This document shows positions 1 through 8,670 of a stretch of DNA of 13,310 nucleotides, piece by piece (the stretch's first letter is position 1; the number at the start of each line of letters is the position of its first letter). This DNA is from Deltaproteobacteria bacterium. GTDB taxonomy: Bacteria; Myxococcota_A; Polyangia; Haliangiales; Haliangiaceae. The DNA is taken from the NCBI GenBank assembly GCA_013813945.1, contig JACCQV010000163.1, forward strand, positions 1 through 13,310, written 5' to 3'. A program made the position numbers and the translations under genes. Under the pieces are notes generated by a model. The model was given only the letters and a program-made list of their open reading frames with translations, was not told the DNA's origin and did no database searches.

Positions 1-2229
1 CCGGATAACTTCGCAGCAGGCTTCGCAACATCGCTCGACATCACGCATGCGACGCTGCTCGCCAATGACGTCGATATCGACAGCTCGACACTGACGGTGT
101 CGGCGGTCACGGCCGGATCGAACGGCACGGTCACCATGGCCGGCTCGAGCGTCACGTTCCGGCCGGCGACGGTGTTCACCGGTGTCGCGACGTTCACCTA
201 TCGGGTTTCCGACGGCACCTCCACGGCGGAGGCCAACGTGACCGTCACGGTCGGCGCCAACGGGGCGCCTGTTGCGACCAATGACACGTCGACGACCAGC
301 GAGGACGCGCCTGTCATGTTGACGTCAGCGACGCTGCTCGCCAACGACACCGACCCCGATCAGAACACATTGAGCGTCACGAACGCGGCGAATGCGACGA
401 ACGGAACCGTGTCGCTCTCGAATGGCGTCGTGACGTTCACCCCCGCACCAGACTTCAACGGCGTCGCCACGTTCGACTACGTCGCGAGCGACGGTGCCAC
501 CGGCGACACCGCGACCGTGACCATCCAGGTCCAGCCAGTTGCCGATGCGCCGGTTGCGAACGGTGATGCGGCGACTACGGCCGAAGATCAGATCGTGACG
601 ATCGCCGGTGGGTCGCTGGTGGCCAACGACACCGATGTGGACGGCAACACGCTGCAGGTGACGGCGGTCAGCAACGCATCCAATGGTGCCGTGGCACTCG
701 CCGGCGGCTCGGTCGCGTTCACCCCCGCGGCTAACTTCTCTGGCGTCGCAGGGTTCGACTACACGGTCTCCGATGGCGCTCTGACCGCCACGGCCCACGT
801 CACGGTCACGGTGACACCGGTCAACGACGCACCGAGCGCCGGTGCAGACGTCGCCAGCGGTGACGAGGACGTGCCGGTGATTCTTGCCGACACGGTGTTG
901 CTCGCGAACGATTCGGATCCCGAGGGCAGCGCCTTGACGCTCGTCAGCGTCGGTAATGCCAGCAATGGAACCGTCACCATCGTGGCGGCCGGGGCTCGGT
1001 TCACGGCGCCCCCGAACTACAGCGGTCCGGCCTCGTTCGAGTACACGATCTCGGACGGTCTGCTGACGGCGGTCGGAACGGTCACGCTGACGATCCTCCC
1101 CGTCAACGATGCGCCGACGCCGGTCGCCGATGCAGCAACGACGAACGAAGACGTCGCGGTCACGCTGTCACCGCTCGTCAACGACCTCGATGTCGAGGGC
1201 GATGCGCTCTCTCTCGTGGCGGTGGGCACGCCAGCGAACGGCACCGTGACGTTCGCGAACAACATGGTCACGTACACACCGGCAGCCAACTATGCCGGCC
1301 CCGACTCGTTCACGTACACCGCGAGTGACGCGGGCGGGGCGATGGGCACCGGCACGATCTCGATCACGGTGGTGCCGGTCGCGGATCCGCCGACGGCCAC
1401 GAACGACACTGCGACCGTGGCGGAGGACACCTCGATCGTGATCGCGGTGCTCGCCAATGACTTCGACGTCGACGGCCAGGCGGTTTCGCTGGTCAGTGCC
1501 GGGGCTGCGACCAGCGGCACGACTCTCGTCGTCGGCAATCAGGTCCAGTACACACCCAATCCCAACTACTTCGGCCCCGACATGTTCACGTATGTGATCG
1601 CCGATGCCGGCGGCACGCAGGCGACGGCTACCGTTTCGATCACGGTGACACCGGTCGATGATCCGCCGGGCACGAACCCCGACTTCTACGCTGCGAACGA
1701 CGAGATCCAGCTGACCGTGGCTGCGGTGAACGGCGTGCTCGCGAACGACAGCAGCGACAGCCCGTTGACCGCCACACTCCTCTCGCCTCCGCAGTACGGC
1801 ACGCTGTCGCTCGCCCCGGACGGTAGCTTCACGTACACCGCCGACGGGTGCGTCTACGAGGACACCTTCACATATCAGGCAACCGATGGAGTGTTCGTCT
1901 CGGCACCGACGACGGTGACCTTCTCCATCAACCACGCGCCGTATGGCTGGCCGGACCGCTACTTCATGGTGCAGAACCAAACGCTGACCACCCAGGCCAG
2001 CTGCAACACGGACTACCCGGGCGTGCTCTGCAACGACATGGACGTCGACCTCGATCCATTGACCGCCACCCTCGCTTCGCCGCCCGCAAATGCGCAGAGC
2101 TTCACGTTCCAGTCGGATGGCTCGTTCACGTATCAGCCGAGCCCGAACTTCATCGGCGGCGACCCGTTCAGCTACACCGTCTCCGACGGCGTGCTCACGC
2201 AGCTGGTCACGGTGAACATCAATGTGCAG
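1..2229 (+). repeat. Eight tandem ~92-94-residue coding modules
   Basis: Module limits by the recurring linker (PVNDAP, PVADAP or variants): 1-270 (partial or nearly complete), 271-552, 553-834, 835-1116, 1117-1392, 1393-1668, 1669-1941 and 1942-about 2229. Modules 2, 3 and 4 are each exactly 282 bases and modules 5 and 6 each 276. Modules 7 and 8 diverge most and share LTATLxSPP and SDGSFTYxP-type strands with each other, so they look like a separate sub-family of the array. The repeats are similar in protein but clearly diverged in DNA, which argues against recent amplification. Confidence 0.85.
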
Positions 2230-2406
2230 TGTGGGGCCGCCTGCAGCGTGCCGGCGATGCCGATCCAGGAAGCCCGAGCGCTGGTGGCCGAGCGTGACAC
2301 CGAGACGGGGACCGGCACCGCGCACGGCATCATCGGACCCGTTCAGAAGTGCTGTCTCGTGCCGAACGGCGAGGATCCGCCGACGATCGGCCTCTGCGAG
2401 TTCTGA
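1..2406 (+). CDS. Secreted tandem cadherin/Ig-like repeat protein (5'-partial)
   Basis: The frame is open from the first base, so this is the C-terminal 801 residues of a longer protein whose start lies upstream; the GTG at 97 is internal. The visible part is eight consecutive modules of about 92-94 residues. Modules 1-6 share a pattern: NDxxxTxED opening, LLANDxDxD/G turn, NGTVxxxxxxVTFTPAxxFxGxAxFxYxxSDG core, and a VTVTVxPVNDAP linker. This matches the tandem-95 / cadherin-like (Big_9, Cadherin_5) families, which form extracellular beta-sandwich stalks, often binding calcium through the acidic DxD turns. Modules 7 and 8 lack the TxED signature and carry cysteines. The C-terminal ~58 residues hold a CGAAC and a KCC...C cluster. 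I see no LPXTG, MYXO-CTERM or beta-barrel anchor. Likely role: adhesin or cell-surface stalk (inference). Base use matches its neighbours. Confidence 0.85.
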   Translation, partial: PDNFAAGFATSLDITHATLLANDVDIDSSTLTVSAVTAGSNGTVTMAGSSVTFRPATVFTGVATFTYRVSDGTSTAEANVTVTVGANGAPVATNDTSTTSEDAPVMLTSATLLANDTDPDQNTLSVTNAANATNGTVSLSNGVVTFTPAPDFNGVATFDYVASDGATGDTATVTIQVQPVADAPVANGDAATTAEDQIVTIAGGSLVANDTDVDGNTLQVTAVSNASNGAVALAGGSVAFTPAANFSGVAGFDYTVSDGALTATAHVTVTVTPVNDAPSAGADVASGDEDVPVILADTVLLANDSDPEGSALTLVSVGNASNGTVTIVAAGARFTAPPNYSGPASFEYTISDGLLTAVGTVTLTILPVNDAPTPVADAATTNEDVAVTLSPLVNDLDVEGDALSLVAVGTPANGTVTFANNMVTYTPAANYAGPDSFTYTASDAGGAMGTGTISITVVPVADPPTATNDTATVAEDTSIVIAVLANDFDVDGQAVSLVSAGAATSGTTLVVGNQVQYTPNPNYFGPDMFTYVIADAGGTQATATVSITVTPVDDPPGTNPDFYAANDEIQLTVAAVNGVLANDSSDSPLTATLLSPPQYGTLSLAPDGSFTYTADGCVYEDTFTYQATDGVFVSAPTTVTFSINHAPYGWPDRYFMVQNQTLTTQASCNTDYPGVLCNDMDVDLDPLTATLASPPANAQSFTFQSDGSFTYQPSPNFIGGDPFSYTVSDGVLTQLVTVNINVQCGAACSVPAMPIQEARALVAERDTETGTGTAHGIIGPVQKCCLVPNGEDPPTIGLCEF

Positions 2407-2433
2407 ATCTCGTGACCGGGGACCGAGCTTTCC

Positions 2434-4752
<2,319 letters not shown>

Positions 4753-4872
4753 CGTCCGCTGCTCGGACCCGCCGGGCGGTGAACCGGACGAACCGGACGC
4801 GCGCGCGTGAGGTTTTGCGCGCTTGCGACGGGCACGCGGGACGCATCGATGGGCCGTTAGGTGAGCGATGCT
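4753..4872. other. Intergenic gap with tandem 9-base and inverted 7-base repeats
   Basis: The gap between the permease and the Uma2 gene holds an exact tandem duplication of GAACCGGAC (4781-4789 and 4790-4798). It also holds an inverted pair GCGTCCG (4752-4758) and CGGACGC (4794-4800), with a small CCGC/GCGG hairpin (about 4770-4780) inside. No T-run follows, so it is not a canonical intrinsic terminator. No convincing sigma-70 promoter was seen. Confidence 0.5.
4859..4864 (+). promoter_or_regulatory. Ribosome binding site deciding the Uma2 start
   Basis: AGGTGA lies 8 bases before the ATG at 4873. This favours that ATG over the in-frame GTG at 4861, which would itself overlap the binding site, and over the ATG at 4885. 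Confidence 0.6.
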
Positions 4873-5451
4873 ATGCTGCAAACAATGCTGGATCTCGACG
4901 ACATCAAGCCGGATGGACCGCGCCCGCTCAGCCGCCGCGAGTACGACGAGCTCGTCAACCTGGGAGTGTTCGAGAACGAGAAGATCGAGCTTCTCCGCGG
5001 GATGCTCGTCACGATGAGCCCGCAGGGCTCGCCGCACGCGCGCATGATCGTGTGGCTCACGCGCCGACTGATCAAGGCGCTCGACGACTCGTGGGAGGTC
5101 CGCCCGGGCCTGCCGTATGCGGCGAGCGACGATTCCGAGCCCGAGCCGGATCTCCTGGTGACGGTTGCCGACCCGACCCGGCCCGATCACCCGAGCACCG
5201 CGTTGCTCCTGATCGAGGTCTCGAACTCGTCGCTTCGTAAGGATCGGAAGATCAAGCTGCCGATCTACGCGGAGGCCGGGGTGCCGGAGTACTGGATCAT
5301 CGATGTCTCCGCCGCGGGCGAGGTCAGCGTCGCGGTCTACACGGAACCCACGAAGGATGGCTACGCGAAGCTGGTGACGCTGCGCGACGGCGATGTCCTA
5401 CGTCCGTTGCACGTACCGATCGAGATCGCGGTCAGCGACCTGCCGCGCTGA
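4873..5451 (+). CDS. Uma2 family (DUF820) putative restriction-like endonuclease
   Basis: The protein has 192 residues from ATG 4873 (196 from GTG 4861). It shows the full Uma2/DUF820 pattern: PLSRREYDELVNLGVFENEK near the N-terminus, then IELLRGMLVTMSPQGSPHAR, a central EPEPDLLV, and LLIEVSNSSLRKDRKIKL followed by YAEAGVPEYWIIDV. In this family the central E...PD, the EVS strand and a following lysine (here in DRKIKL) form a PD-(D/E)XK-type nuclease core, and all are present, so it is probably not decayed. Length is typical (~190). Uma2 proteins are often found in many copies in cyanobacteria and myxobacteria; most have no known biological role, so nuclease activity is inferred from fold only. 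The gene stands alone and converges with the dehydrogenase gene, its TGA one base from that gene's stop. Confidence 0.9.
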   Translation: MLQTMLDLDDIKPDGPRPLSRREYDELVNLGVFENEKIELLRGMLVTMSPQGSPHARMIVWLTRRLIKALDDSWEVRPGLPYAASDDSEPEPDLLVTVADPTRPDHPSTALLLIEVSNSSLRKDRKIKLPIYAEAGVPEYWIIDVSAAGEVSVAVYTEPTKDGYAKLVTLRDGDVLRPLHVPIEIAVSDLPR

Positions 5452-5460
5452 CTCAGGTCG
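5436..5460. repeat. Inverted repeat spanning two convergent stop codons
   Basis: CGACCTG (5436-5442) and CAGGTCG (5454-5460) are perfect inverted copies separated by 11 bases. The loop holds the Uma2 TGA (5449-5451) and the first base of the opposing gene's stop; the other two bases of that stop (5453-5455) enter the 3' arm. Neither strand has a T-run after the stem. It could act as a transcript-end hairpin for both genes, or be chance. Confidence 0.4.
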
Positions 5461-6670
5461 GATTCGTACCCGTGAGGTGTTTCGCGATGATCCGGCGCTG
5501 GATCTGCCCCGTGCCCTCGAAGATGTCGTAGATCTTGGCGTCGCGGTACCACTTCTCGACGGGGTGCCCGGGCTCGAGAGCTTCCTCGCCGAGGAGGACC
5601 ATCGCTCGGGTCGTGACGTATTGCGCGGTGCGGGCACCGTGCGCCTTTGCCATCGAAGACTCGGCGACGTTCTCGATGTGGTGGTCCGCCATCCAGGCGG
5701 CGCGATGCGCGAGCAGGCGAGAGGAGTTGATCTCCATGTTCATCTCGGCGAGCTCGAACATGATGTGCTGATGGCTCGCCATCGGCGTGCCATTCAACGA
5801 GCCGCCGCGGACGCGATCGAGCAGGAACTCGTACGCGGCGCGCGCGATGCCGGTCGCCTGCGAGCCGACCACGGGCCGCGTGGAGTCGAGCATCTTCTTG
5901 GTATCGGCGAGACCGCCGGACGATTCAGAGGCGCCCGCGATCCCGAGCATCATGTCCTTGTGGACGCGAACGTCCTCGAAGTGGACCTGCGCGGTCTCCG
6001 AAGCGCGGATGCCGAGCTTGGTCTCCTTCTTTCCAGGCACGAGGCCGGGGGTGCCGCGCGCGATGATGAAGCCCTTGATGCCGGCGCGGCCGGCGGTCGC
6101 TTCGGTCTGCGCCCACACGACGAAGACGTTCGCGGACTGCCCGTTCGTGATCCACTGCTTGCTGCCGCGGATGATCCAGTGATCGCCGTCGGCGCGTGCG
6201 GAGGTCTTGAGACCCGAGATGTCGGACCCGGTGGCGGGCTCGGAGAGTGCCATCGCGGCGACCTTGATGTGGCCCTTCTCGTCGAGACCGCTCAGGAGCT
6301 TCTTGAACTCTGCCTTCTGCTCGTCGGTGCCCATTCGGGCGACGGGAGAGGACGCGAGGCCCGAGCCACCGAGCGCGAGCGCGATGCCGGCGCAGCCCCA
6401 CGCGAGCTCCTCGGAGGCCGCGACCGCGAGGCGAGCCTGGCTCTTGGGCTTCTTGGGATCGGGATCCTCCTCGACGCCGGTCAGCTTCTTGCGGCCGTCG
6501 AGCAGCGCGGACTGGGTGAGCCCGAGCGCCTGCGCGGACTTCATCAGCTCCCACGGCATCGACTCTTCTTGGTCGTGCTTGGCCGCGATCGGACGCATCT
6601 GCTGCTTCGCGAAGGCACCGAGCATCTGGCGGACGCCGGTGAACAGCGGGTTGTTGTGGAAGATGTCCAT
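5453..6670 (-). CDS. Acyl-CoA dehydrogenase, catalytically complete subunit
   Basis: This 405-residue flavoprotein introduces a double bond between C2 and C3 of an acyl-CoA and passes electrons to electron-transfer flavoprotein. Family motifs are intact: MALSEPATGSDISGLKTSA (140-158), the substrate/FAD segment; WIIRGSKQWITNG (165-177), the FAD-contact strand; and RDAKIYDIFEGTGQIQR (376-392), where E385 sits at the catalytic-base position of medium/short-chain enzymes. A charged linker around residues 60-80 (LTGVEEDPDPKKPK) is an insertion relative to typical enzymes. The start is the ATG at 6670, because AAGGAA lies 7 bases upstream (6678-6683) and residue 1 onward aligns with family N-termini; an upstream in-frame start at 6733 would overlap the preceding gene. 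It begins 4 bases after the stop of the upstream dehydrogenase homologue, so the two are very likely cotranscribed and translationally coupled. The acyl chain specificity is not readable. Confidence 0.93.
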   Translation of the reverse strand: MDIFHNNPLFTGVRQMLGAFAKQQMRPIAAKHDQEESMPWELMKSAQALGLTQSALLDGRKKLTGVEEDPDPKKPKSQARLAVAASEELAWGCAGIALALGGSGLASSPVARMGTDEQKAEFKKLLSGLDEKGHIKVAAMALSEPATGSDISGLKTSARADGDHWIIRGSKQWITNGQSANVFVVWAQTEATAGRAGIKGFIIARGTPGLVPGKKETKLGIRASETAQVHFEDVRVHKDMMLGIAGASESSGGLADTKKMLDSTRPVVGSQATGIARAAYEFLLDRVRGGSLNGTPMASHQHIMFELAEMNMEINSSRLLAHRAAWMADHHIENVAESSMAKAHGARTAQYVTTRAMVLLGEEALEPGHPVEKWYRDAKIYDIFEGTGQIQRRIIAKHLTGTNPT

Positions 6671-6674
6671 GAAG

Positions 6675-7769
6675 CTATTCCTTCCCGGCTTGATTCGCCT
6701 TCGCAGCGAGGACGCGACCGAGCCGTTCGTCACCGTGTAGCGCCTCGAAGGCGCGCGCGTCGCGCATCAGTTTCTCGACGGGGAAGTCGTTGACGAAGCC
6801 GTAGCCGCCGTAGATCTGGACGGCGTCGATCGTGGACCGCGTGACGGCATCGCCAGCGAGGACGCGGGCGCGGCTCGCCAGATCGCCCGCTGTCGGGAGC
6901 CCCTTGTCGATCGCCCATGCGGCGTGGAGTGCGAACAGCTTCGCAGCGCTCGCGCTGGTCACGGCGTCATCACGCAGGCGGATCAGCGACTCGAACTGGC
7001 CGATCGGCTGGCCGAACTGGATCCGCTCCTTCGCGTAGTGCTCGGCGTACTCCATCGCGGCGACGGCGACGCCAGCTGCGCGGGCGGCGAGCGAAGCGCG
7101 TGCCCAGGTCAGGACCTCGGCGATCGCGGTCTGAGCGGCCGTGCCGCGAGCGAGAATGAAGTCCGCGGAGATCTTGTGGGTCGAGAGGGTGGCGGTCGCC
7201 CACTTCGCGGCCCGCCAGCCTGATGGCGTGATCGCGTCGCGCTTCATGCCGTCGGTCGCAGCGAGGAACAGAACATCCCTGGCGGCGACGAGGACGTGCG
7301 ACGCCGTCGCGAGCGCGGGGATCGGCCCGAGCTTGCCGCTGACCCGAAGATCAGAGCCTTCGTCGGACAGCTCGAGGTTGCCGCGGCTGTCGTGCGCGAG
7401 TGTGGCGAGGCCACCGGAGGCAAGCGACTTGAACAGCGCCTGCTTGGCAGCGGCCGAGCCCCATCGGTTGACTGCAAGCGCAGGTTCGACGTTGGTCTCG
7501 AGCAGAGCGGCGAGGGCAGGGCAGCCGCGCCCGAGCTCGAACCCACGCAGCGCGCGGGTCAGGTGCGAGTAGTCTCCGTCGAGCAGGCCGTCCGCCTCGG
7601 AGGGGACGGCGTCGAGGAAGAAGCCGAGCTCGCCGCCGAGAGCGGTCAGCCGATCGGGAGCAGCTCCCGCTCGATCCGCATCGGCCGCCCAGCCGCGGAG
7701 GTCTCGGTCGGAAAACTTTTTGACCGTCTGGACGATCAGGTGTTGCTCAGCGTCGAGCGCGAAGTCCAT
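6675..7769 (-). CDS. Acyl-CoA dehydrogenase-like protein lacking catalytic glutamate
   Basis: This 364-residue homologue has the family C-terminal helical bundle: AKERIQFGQPIGQFESLIRL (246-265), the typical YxxxRxQFGxPI helix, and QIYGGYGFVNDFPVEKLMRD (318-337). Two things are missing. Where active enzymes have (Y/F)EGT it reads LHGD (344-347), so the catalytic Glu is His345. Where they have LSEPxxGSD it has LAHDSRGNLE (124-133), so the FAD-contact motif is gone, and the middle domain is poorly conserved. It is encoded just upstream of a complete homologue. Known alpha2beta2 dehydrogenases of actinobacterial steroid breakdown (FadE pairs) show the same division of labour, so a heteromer is the leading inference. 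I chose ATG 7769 (MDFALDAEQH fits family N-termini) over an in-frame TTG at 7811; neither has a good ribosome binding site. Confidence 0.85.
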   Translation of the reverse strand: MDFALDAEQHLIVQTVKKFSDRDLRGWAADADRAGAAPDRLTALGGELGFFLDAVPSEADGLLDGDYSHLTRALRGFELGRGCPALAALLETNVEPALAVNRWGSAAAKQALFKSLASGGLATLAHDSRGNLELSDEGSDLRVSGKLGPIPALATASHVLVAARDVLFLAATDGMKRDAITPSGWRAAKWATATLSTHKISADFILARGTAAQTAIAEVLTWARASLAARAAGVAVAAMEYAEHYAKERIQFGQPIGQFESLIRLRDDAVTSASAAKLFALHAAWAIDKGLPTAGDLASRARVLAGDAVTRSTIDAVQIYGGYGFVNDFPVEKLMRDARAFEALHGDERLGRVLAAKANQAGKE

Positions 7770-7821
7770 GGCGGGAGTCGTACCGCGTACGCTGCACCGA
7801 CCAAGGAACAATGCCGTTAAA

Positions 7822-7837
7822 CCGTCATGGCTGACGG
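7822..7837 (-). terminator. Hairpin downstream of the minus-strand tRNA
   Basis: CCGTCA (7822-7827) and TGACGG (7832-7837) are a perfect 6-base inverted repeat with a 4-base loop. On the minus strand it lies about 20 bases after the tRNA 3' end and is followed by TTTAA. It may end the tRNA transcript before the dehydrogenase genes. The T-run is short, so this is tentative. Confidence 0.35.
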
Positions 7838-7857
7838 TCGCGCGGCCGGGGGCCGTC

Positions 7858-7932
7858 TGGTGGCGCGGGGCAGAGTTGAACTGCCGACCAAGGGCTTATG
7901 AGACCCCTGCTCTACCACTGAGCTACCGCGCC
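7858..7932 (-). tRNA. tRNA with CAU anticodon (elongator Met or Ile2)
   Basis: Read on the minus strand from 7932, the molecule folds as a complete cloverleaf. The acceptor stem GGCGCGG pairs with CCGCGCC; the D-arm is GCTCAGTGGTAGAGC; the anticodon stem GGGGT/GCCCT closes the loop CTCATAA with anticodon CAT; the T-arm is GGCAG-TTCAACT-CTGCC. The discriminator is A (7861) and the CCA end is encoded (7860-7858). The paired first base (G1-C72) excludes initiator tRNA, which has a mismatch there. The body resembles bacterial tRNA-Ile2 (AGCTCAGTGGTAGAGCAGG, then TTGGTCG before the T-arm) at least as well as elongator tRNA-Met. If Ile2, C34 would be changed to lysidine by TilS and the tRNA would read AUA. 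Confidence 0.93.
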
Positions 7933-7947
7933 GACTTGAGGGCCGAG

Positions 7948-7976
7948 ACCCTAATGAATTCACGCGGAGCAGGCAA
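7948..7976 (-). promoter_or_regulatory. Possible sigma-70-type promoter of the CAU tRNA
   Basis: On the minus strand TTGCCT (7976-7971) and TAGGGT (7953-7948) are separated by 17 bases, and the -10-like box ends 15 bases before the tRNA 5' end. The spacing and position suit a tRNA promoter, but the -10 match is only 3 of 6. Confidence 0.3.
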
Positions 7977-8074
7977 GTGTCCGCGCGCGAGTTCTCGGTG
8001 ACATCACTGGTTGTGAAACCCGCAACCTCTCAACGAAATCAGGAACATGGGTGGCGAGGCACGGCGTCCTGAGG

Positions 8075-8080
8075 TATCGT
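8075..8080 (+). promoter_or_regulatory. Possible -10 box of tRNA-Gln
   Basis: TATCGT matches the -10 consensus at 4 of 6 positions and ends 10 bases before the tRNA 5' base. The hexamer 17 bases upstream, TGGCGA (8052-8057), is a poor -35. The rest of the 158-base gap between the divergent tRNAs shows no other element that I recognise. Confidence 0.28.
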
Positions 8081-8090
8081 CCGCCCGTGC

Positions 8091-8161
8091 TCGGGGATCG
8101 TCTAATGGTAGGACAGGAGCCTTTGGAGCTTCGAATCAAGGTTCGAATCCTTGTCCCCGAA
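8091..8161 (+). tRNA. tRNA-Gln (UUG anticodon)
   Basis: A complete cloverleaf: acceptor TCGGGGA (8091-8097) pairs with TCCCCGA (8154-8160). The D-arm runs GTCTAATGGTAGGAC. The anticodon stem GGAGC/GCTTC closes the loop CTTTGGA with anticodon TTG. The T-arm is CAAGG-TTCGAAT-CCTTG and the discriminator is A at 8161. A 5' U-A 72 end is typical of glutamine tRNAs. The CCA end is not encoded (ACGG follows) and must be added by the nucleotidyltransferase, unlike the neighbouring CAU tRNA. It is divergent from that tRNA. Confidence 0.96.
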
Positions 8162-8178
8162 CGGAAGCAGCCGCCCCC

Positions 8179-8568
8179 ATGAAGCTCGACAAGGTCACGT
8201 CTCTGTTCTTCGCCACGAAGATCGACAGCAAGCTCCGCGAGGGGCTCGCGCTGTCCAAGCCTGGCGACAAGAAGTACTTCGACGGTAGCTCCGAGGAGTT
8301 CCTTCGGGTCATGGAGATCGGCGACGAGAAGGACAAGGAGCGCTGGATCGGCAAGATCATCAAGCCCGGTCCGGCGGTGACCGAGGTCGATGACATCCAG
8401 CGCAACATCCTGTCGATCCTCCGGCGGATCGCGCCGAACGCGCGCATCCCGGCGTCTGCGGTGAAGATCTTCGTGCTGCAGGGCGCGCTGGCCTCACCCG
8501 CCGTGATCGATGACGAGGCCGACGGTGACGAGGTCGAAGTCGGCAGCGGCCCGTACATCACGTACTGA
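8179..8568 (+). CDS. Hypothetical protein, 129 residues
   Basis: I do not recognise this protein. It is soluble, with no signal peptide or membrane segment. The N-terminal two-thirds is charged (KIDSKLREGLALSKPGDKKY, then a run rich in Glu, Asp and Lys). A helical-looking stretch VDDIQRNILSILRRIAPNAR (70-89) follows, then a hydrophobic KIFVLQGALASPAVI (96-110), an acidic DDEADGDEVEV (111-121) and a GSGPYITY end. The reading frame is open further upstream (from 8047) but crosses tRNA-Gln, so the ATG at 8179 is the sensible start; GGAAG at 8163-8167 is a weakly placed ribosome binding site. It begins 17 bases after the tRNA, with no visible terminator between, so both may share a transcript that is cut at the tRNA 3' end. 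Codon use resembles neighbouring genes, supporting a real gene. Confidence 0.7.
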   Translation: MKLDKVTSLFFATKIDSKLREGLALSKPGDKKYFDGSSEEFLRVMEIGDEKDKERWIGKIIKPGPAVTEVDDIQRNILSILRRIAPNARIPASAVKIFVLQGALASPAVIDDEADGDEVEVGSGPYITY

Positions 8569-8624
8569 GCAGCTCAGTCGCCCGCCTCAGTCACCCGCTA
8601 AAGGGGTTCCTTCGCCGCAGGGTT

Positions 8625-8656
8625 GTTTTCGCGGCTTGCTTCGCGCGCGCGAAAAC
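8625..8656. repeat. Nine-base inverted repeat between convergent genes
   Basis: GTTTTCGCG (8625-8633) and CGCGAAAAC (8648-8656) are perfect inverted copies around a 14-base loop, in the 102-base gap between the converging hypothetical protein and small lipoprotein genes. The T-run is in the 5' arm and the A-run in the 3' arm, the reverse of an intrinsic terminator, so no U-tail follows on either strand. A role in ending or protecting both transcripts is possible. Confidence 0.5.
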
Positions 8657-8670
8657 TCGATCTGTGCGGC

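Noticed and set aside
1..2406. A CRISPR-like or recently amplified DNA repeat
   Set aside because: The periodicity is in protein. The DNA copies are strongly diverged, lie in one reading frame and have no spacer structure.
6671..6733. Upstream start of the catalytically complete dehydrogenase
   Set aside because: It would run into the preceding gene, whereas the ATG at 6670 has AAGGAA 7 bases upstream and fits family N-termini.
5393..6793. 466-codon open frame on the + strand opposite the dehydrogenase genes
   Set aside because: It is antisense to an enzyme with intact family motifs. Its product is a low-complexity Arg/Gly/Asp/Leu-rich sequence typical of the reverse strand of GC-rich genes.
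7838..7857. GC-rich inverted sequence (CGGCC/GGCCG) immediately 3' of the CAU tRNA
   Set aside because: The possible stem is short, overlaps other pairings and has no T-run. The clearer CCGTCA/TGACGG hairpin was listed instead.
7858..8161. tRNA-associated integration site
   Set aside because: No integrase, phage gene, direct repeat of a tRNA 3' end or composition shift was seen on either side of the two tRNAs.
8047..8178. Upstream extension of the 129-residue hypothetical protein
   Set aside because: This stretch contains the whole tRNA-Gln gene, so it cannot be coding. The start was moved to ATG 8179.
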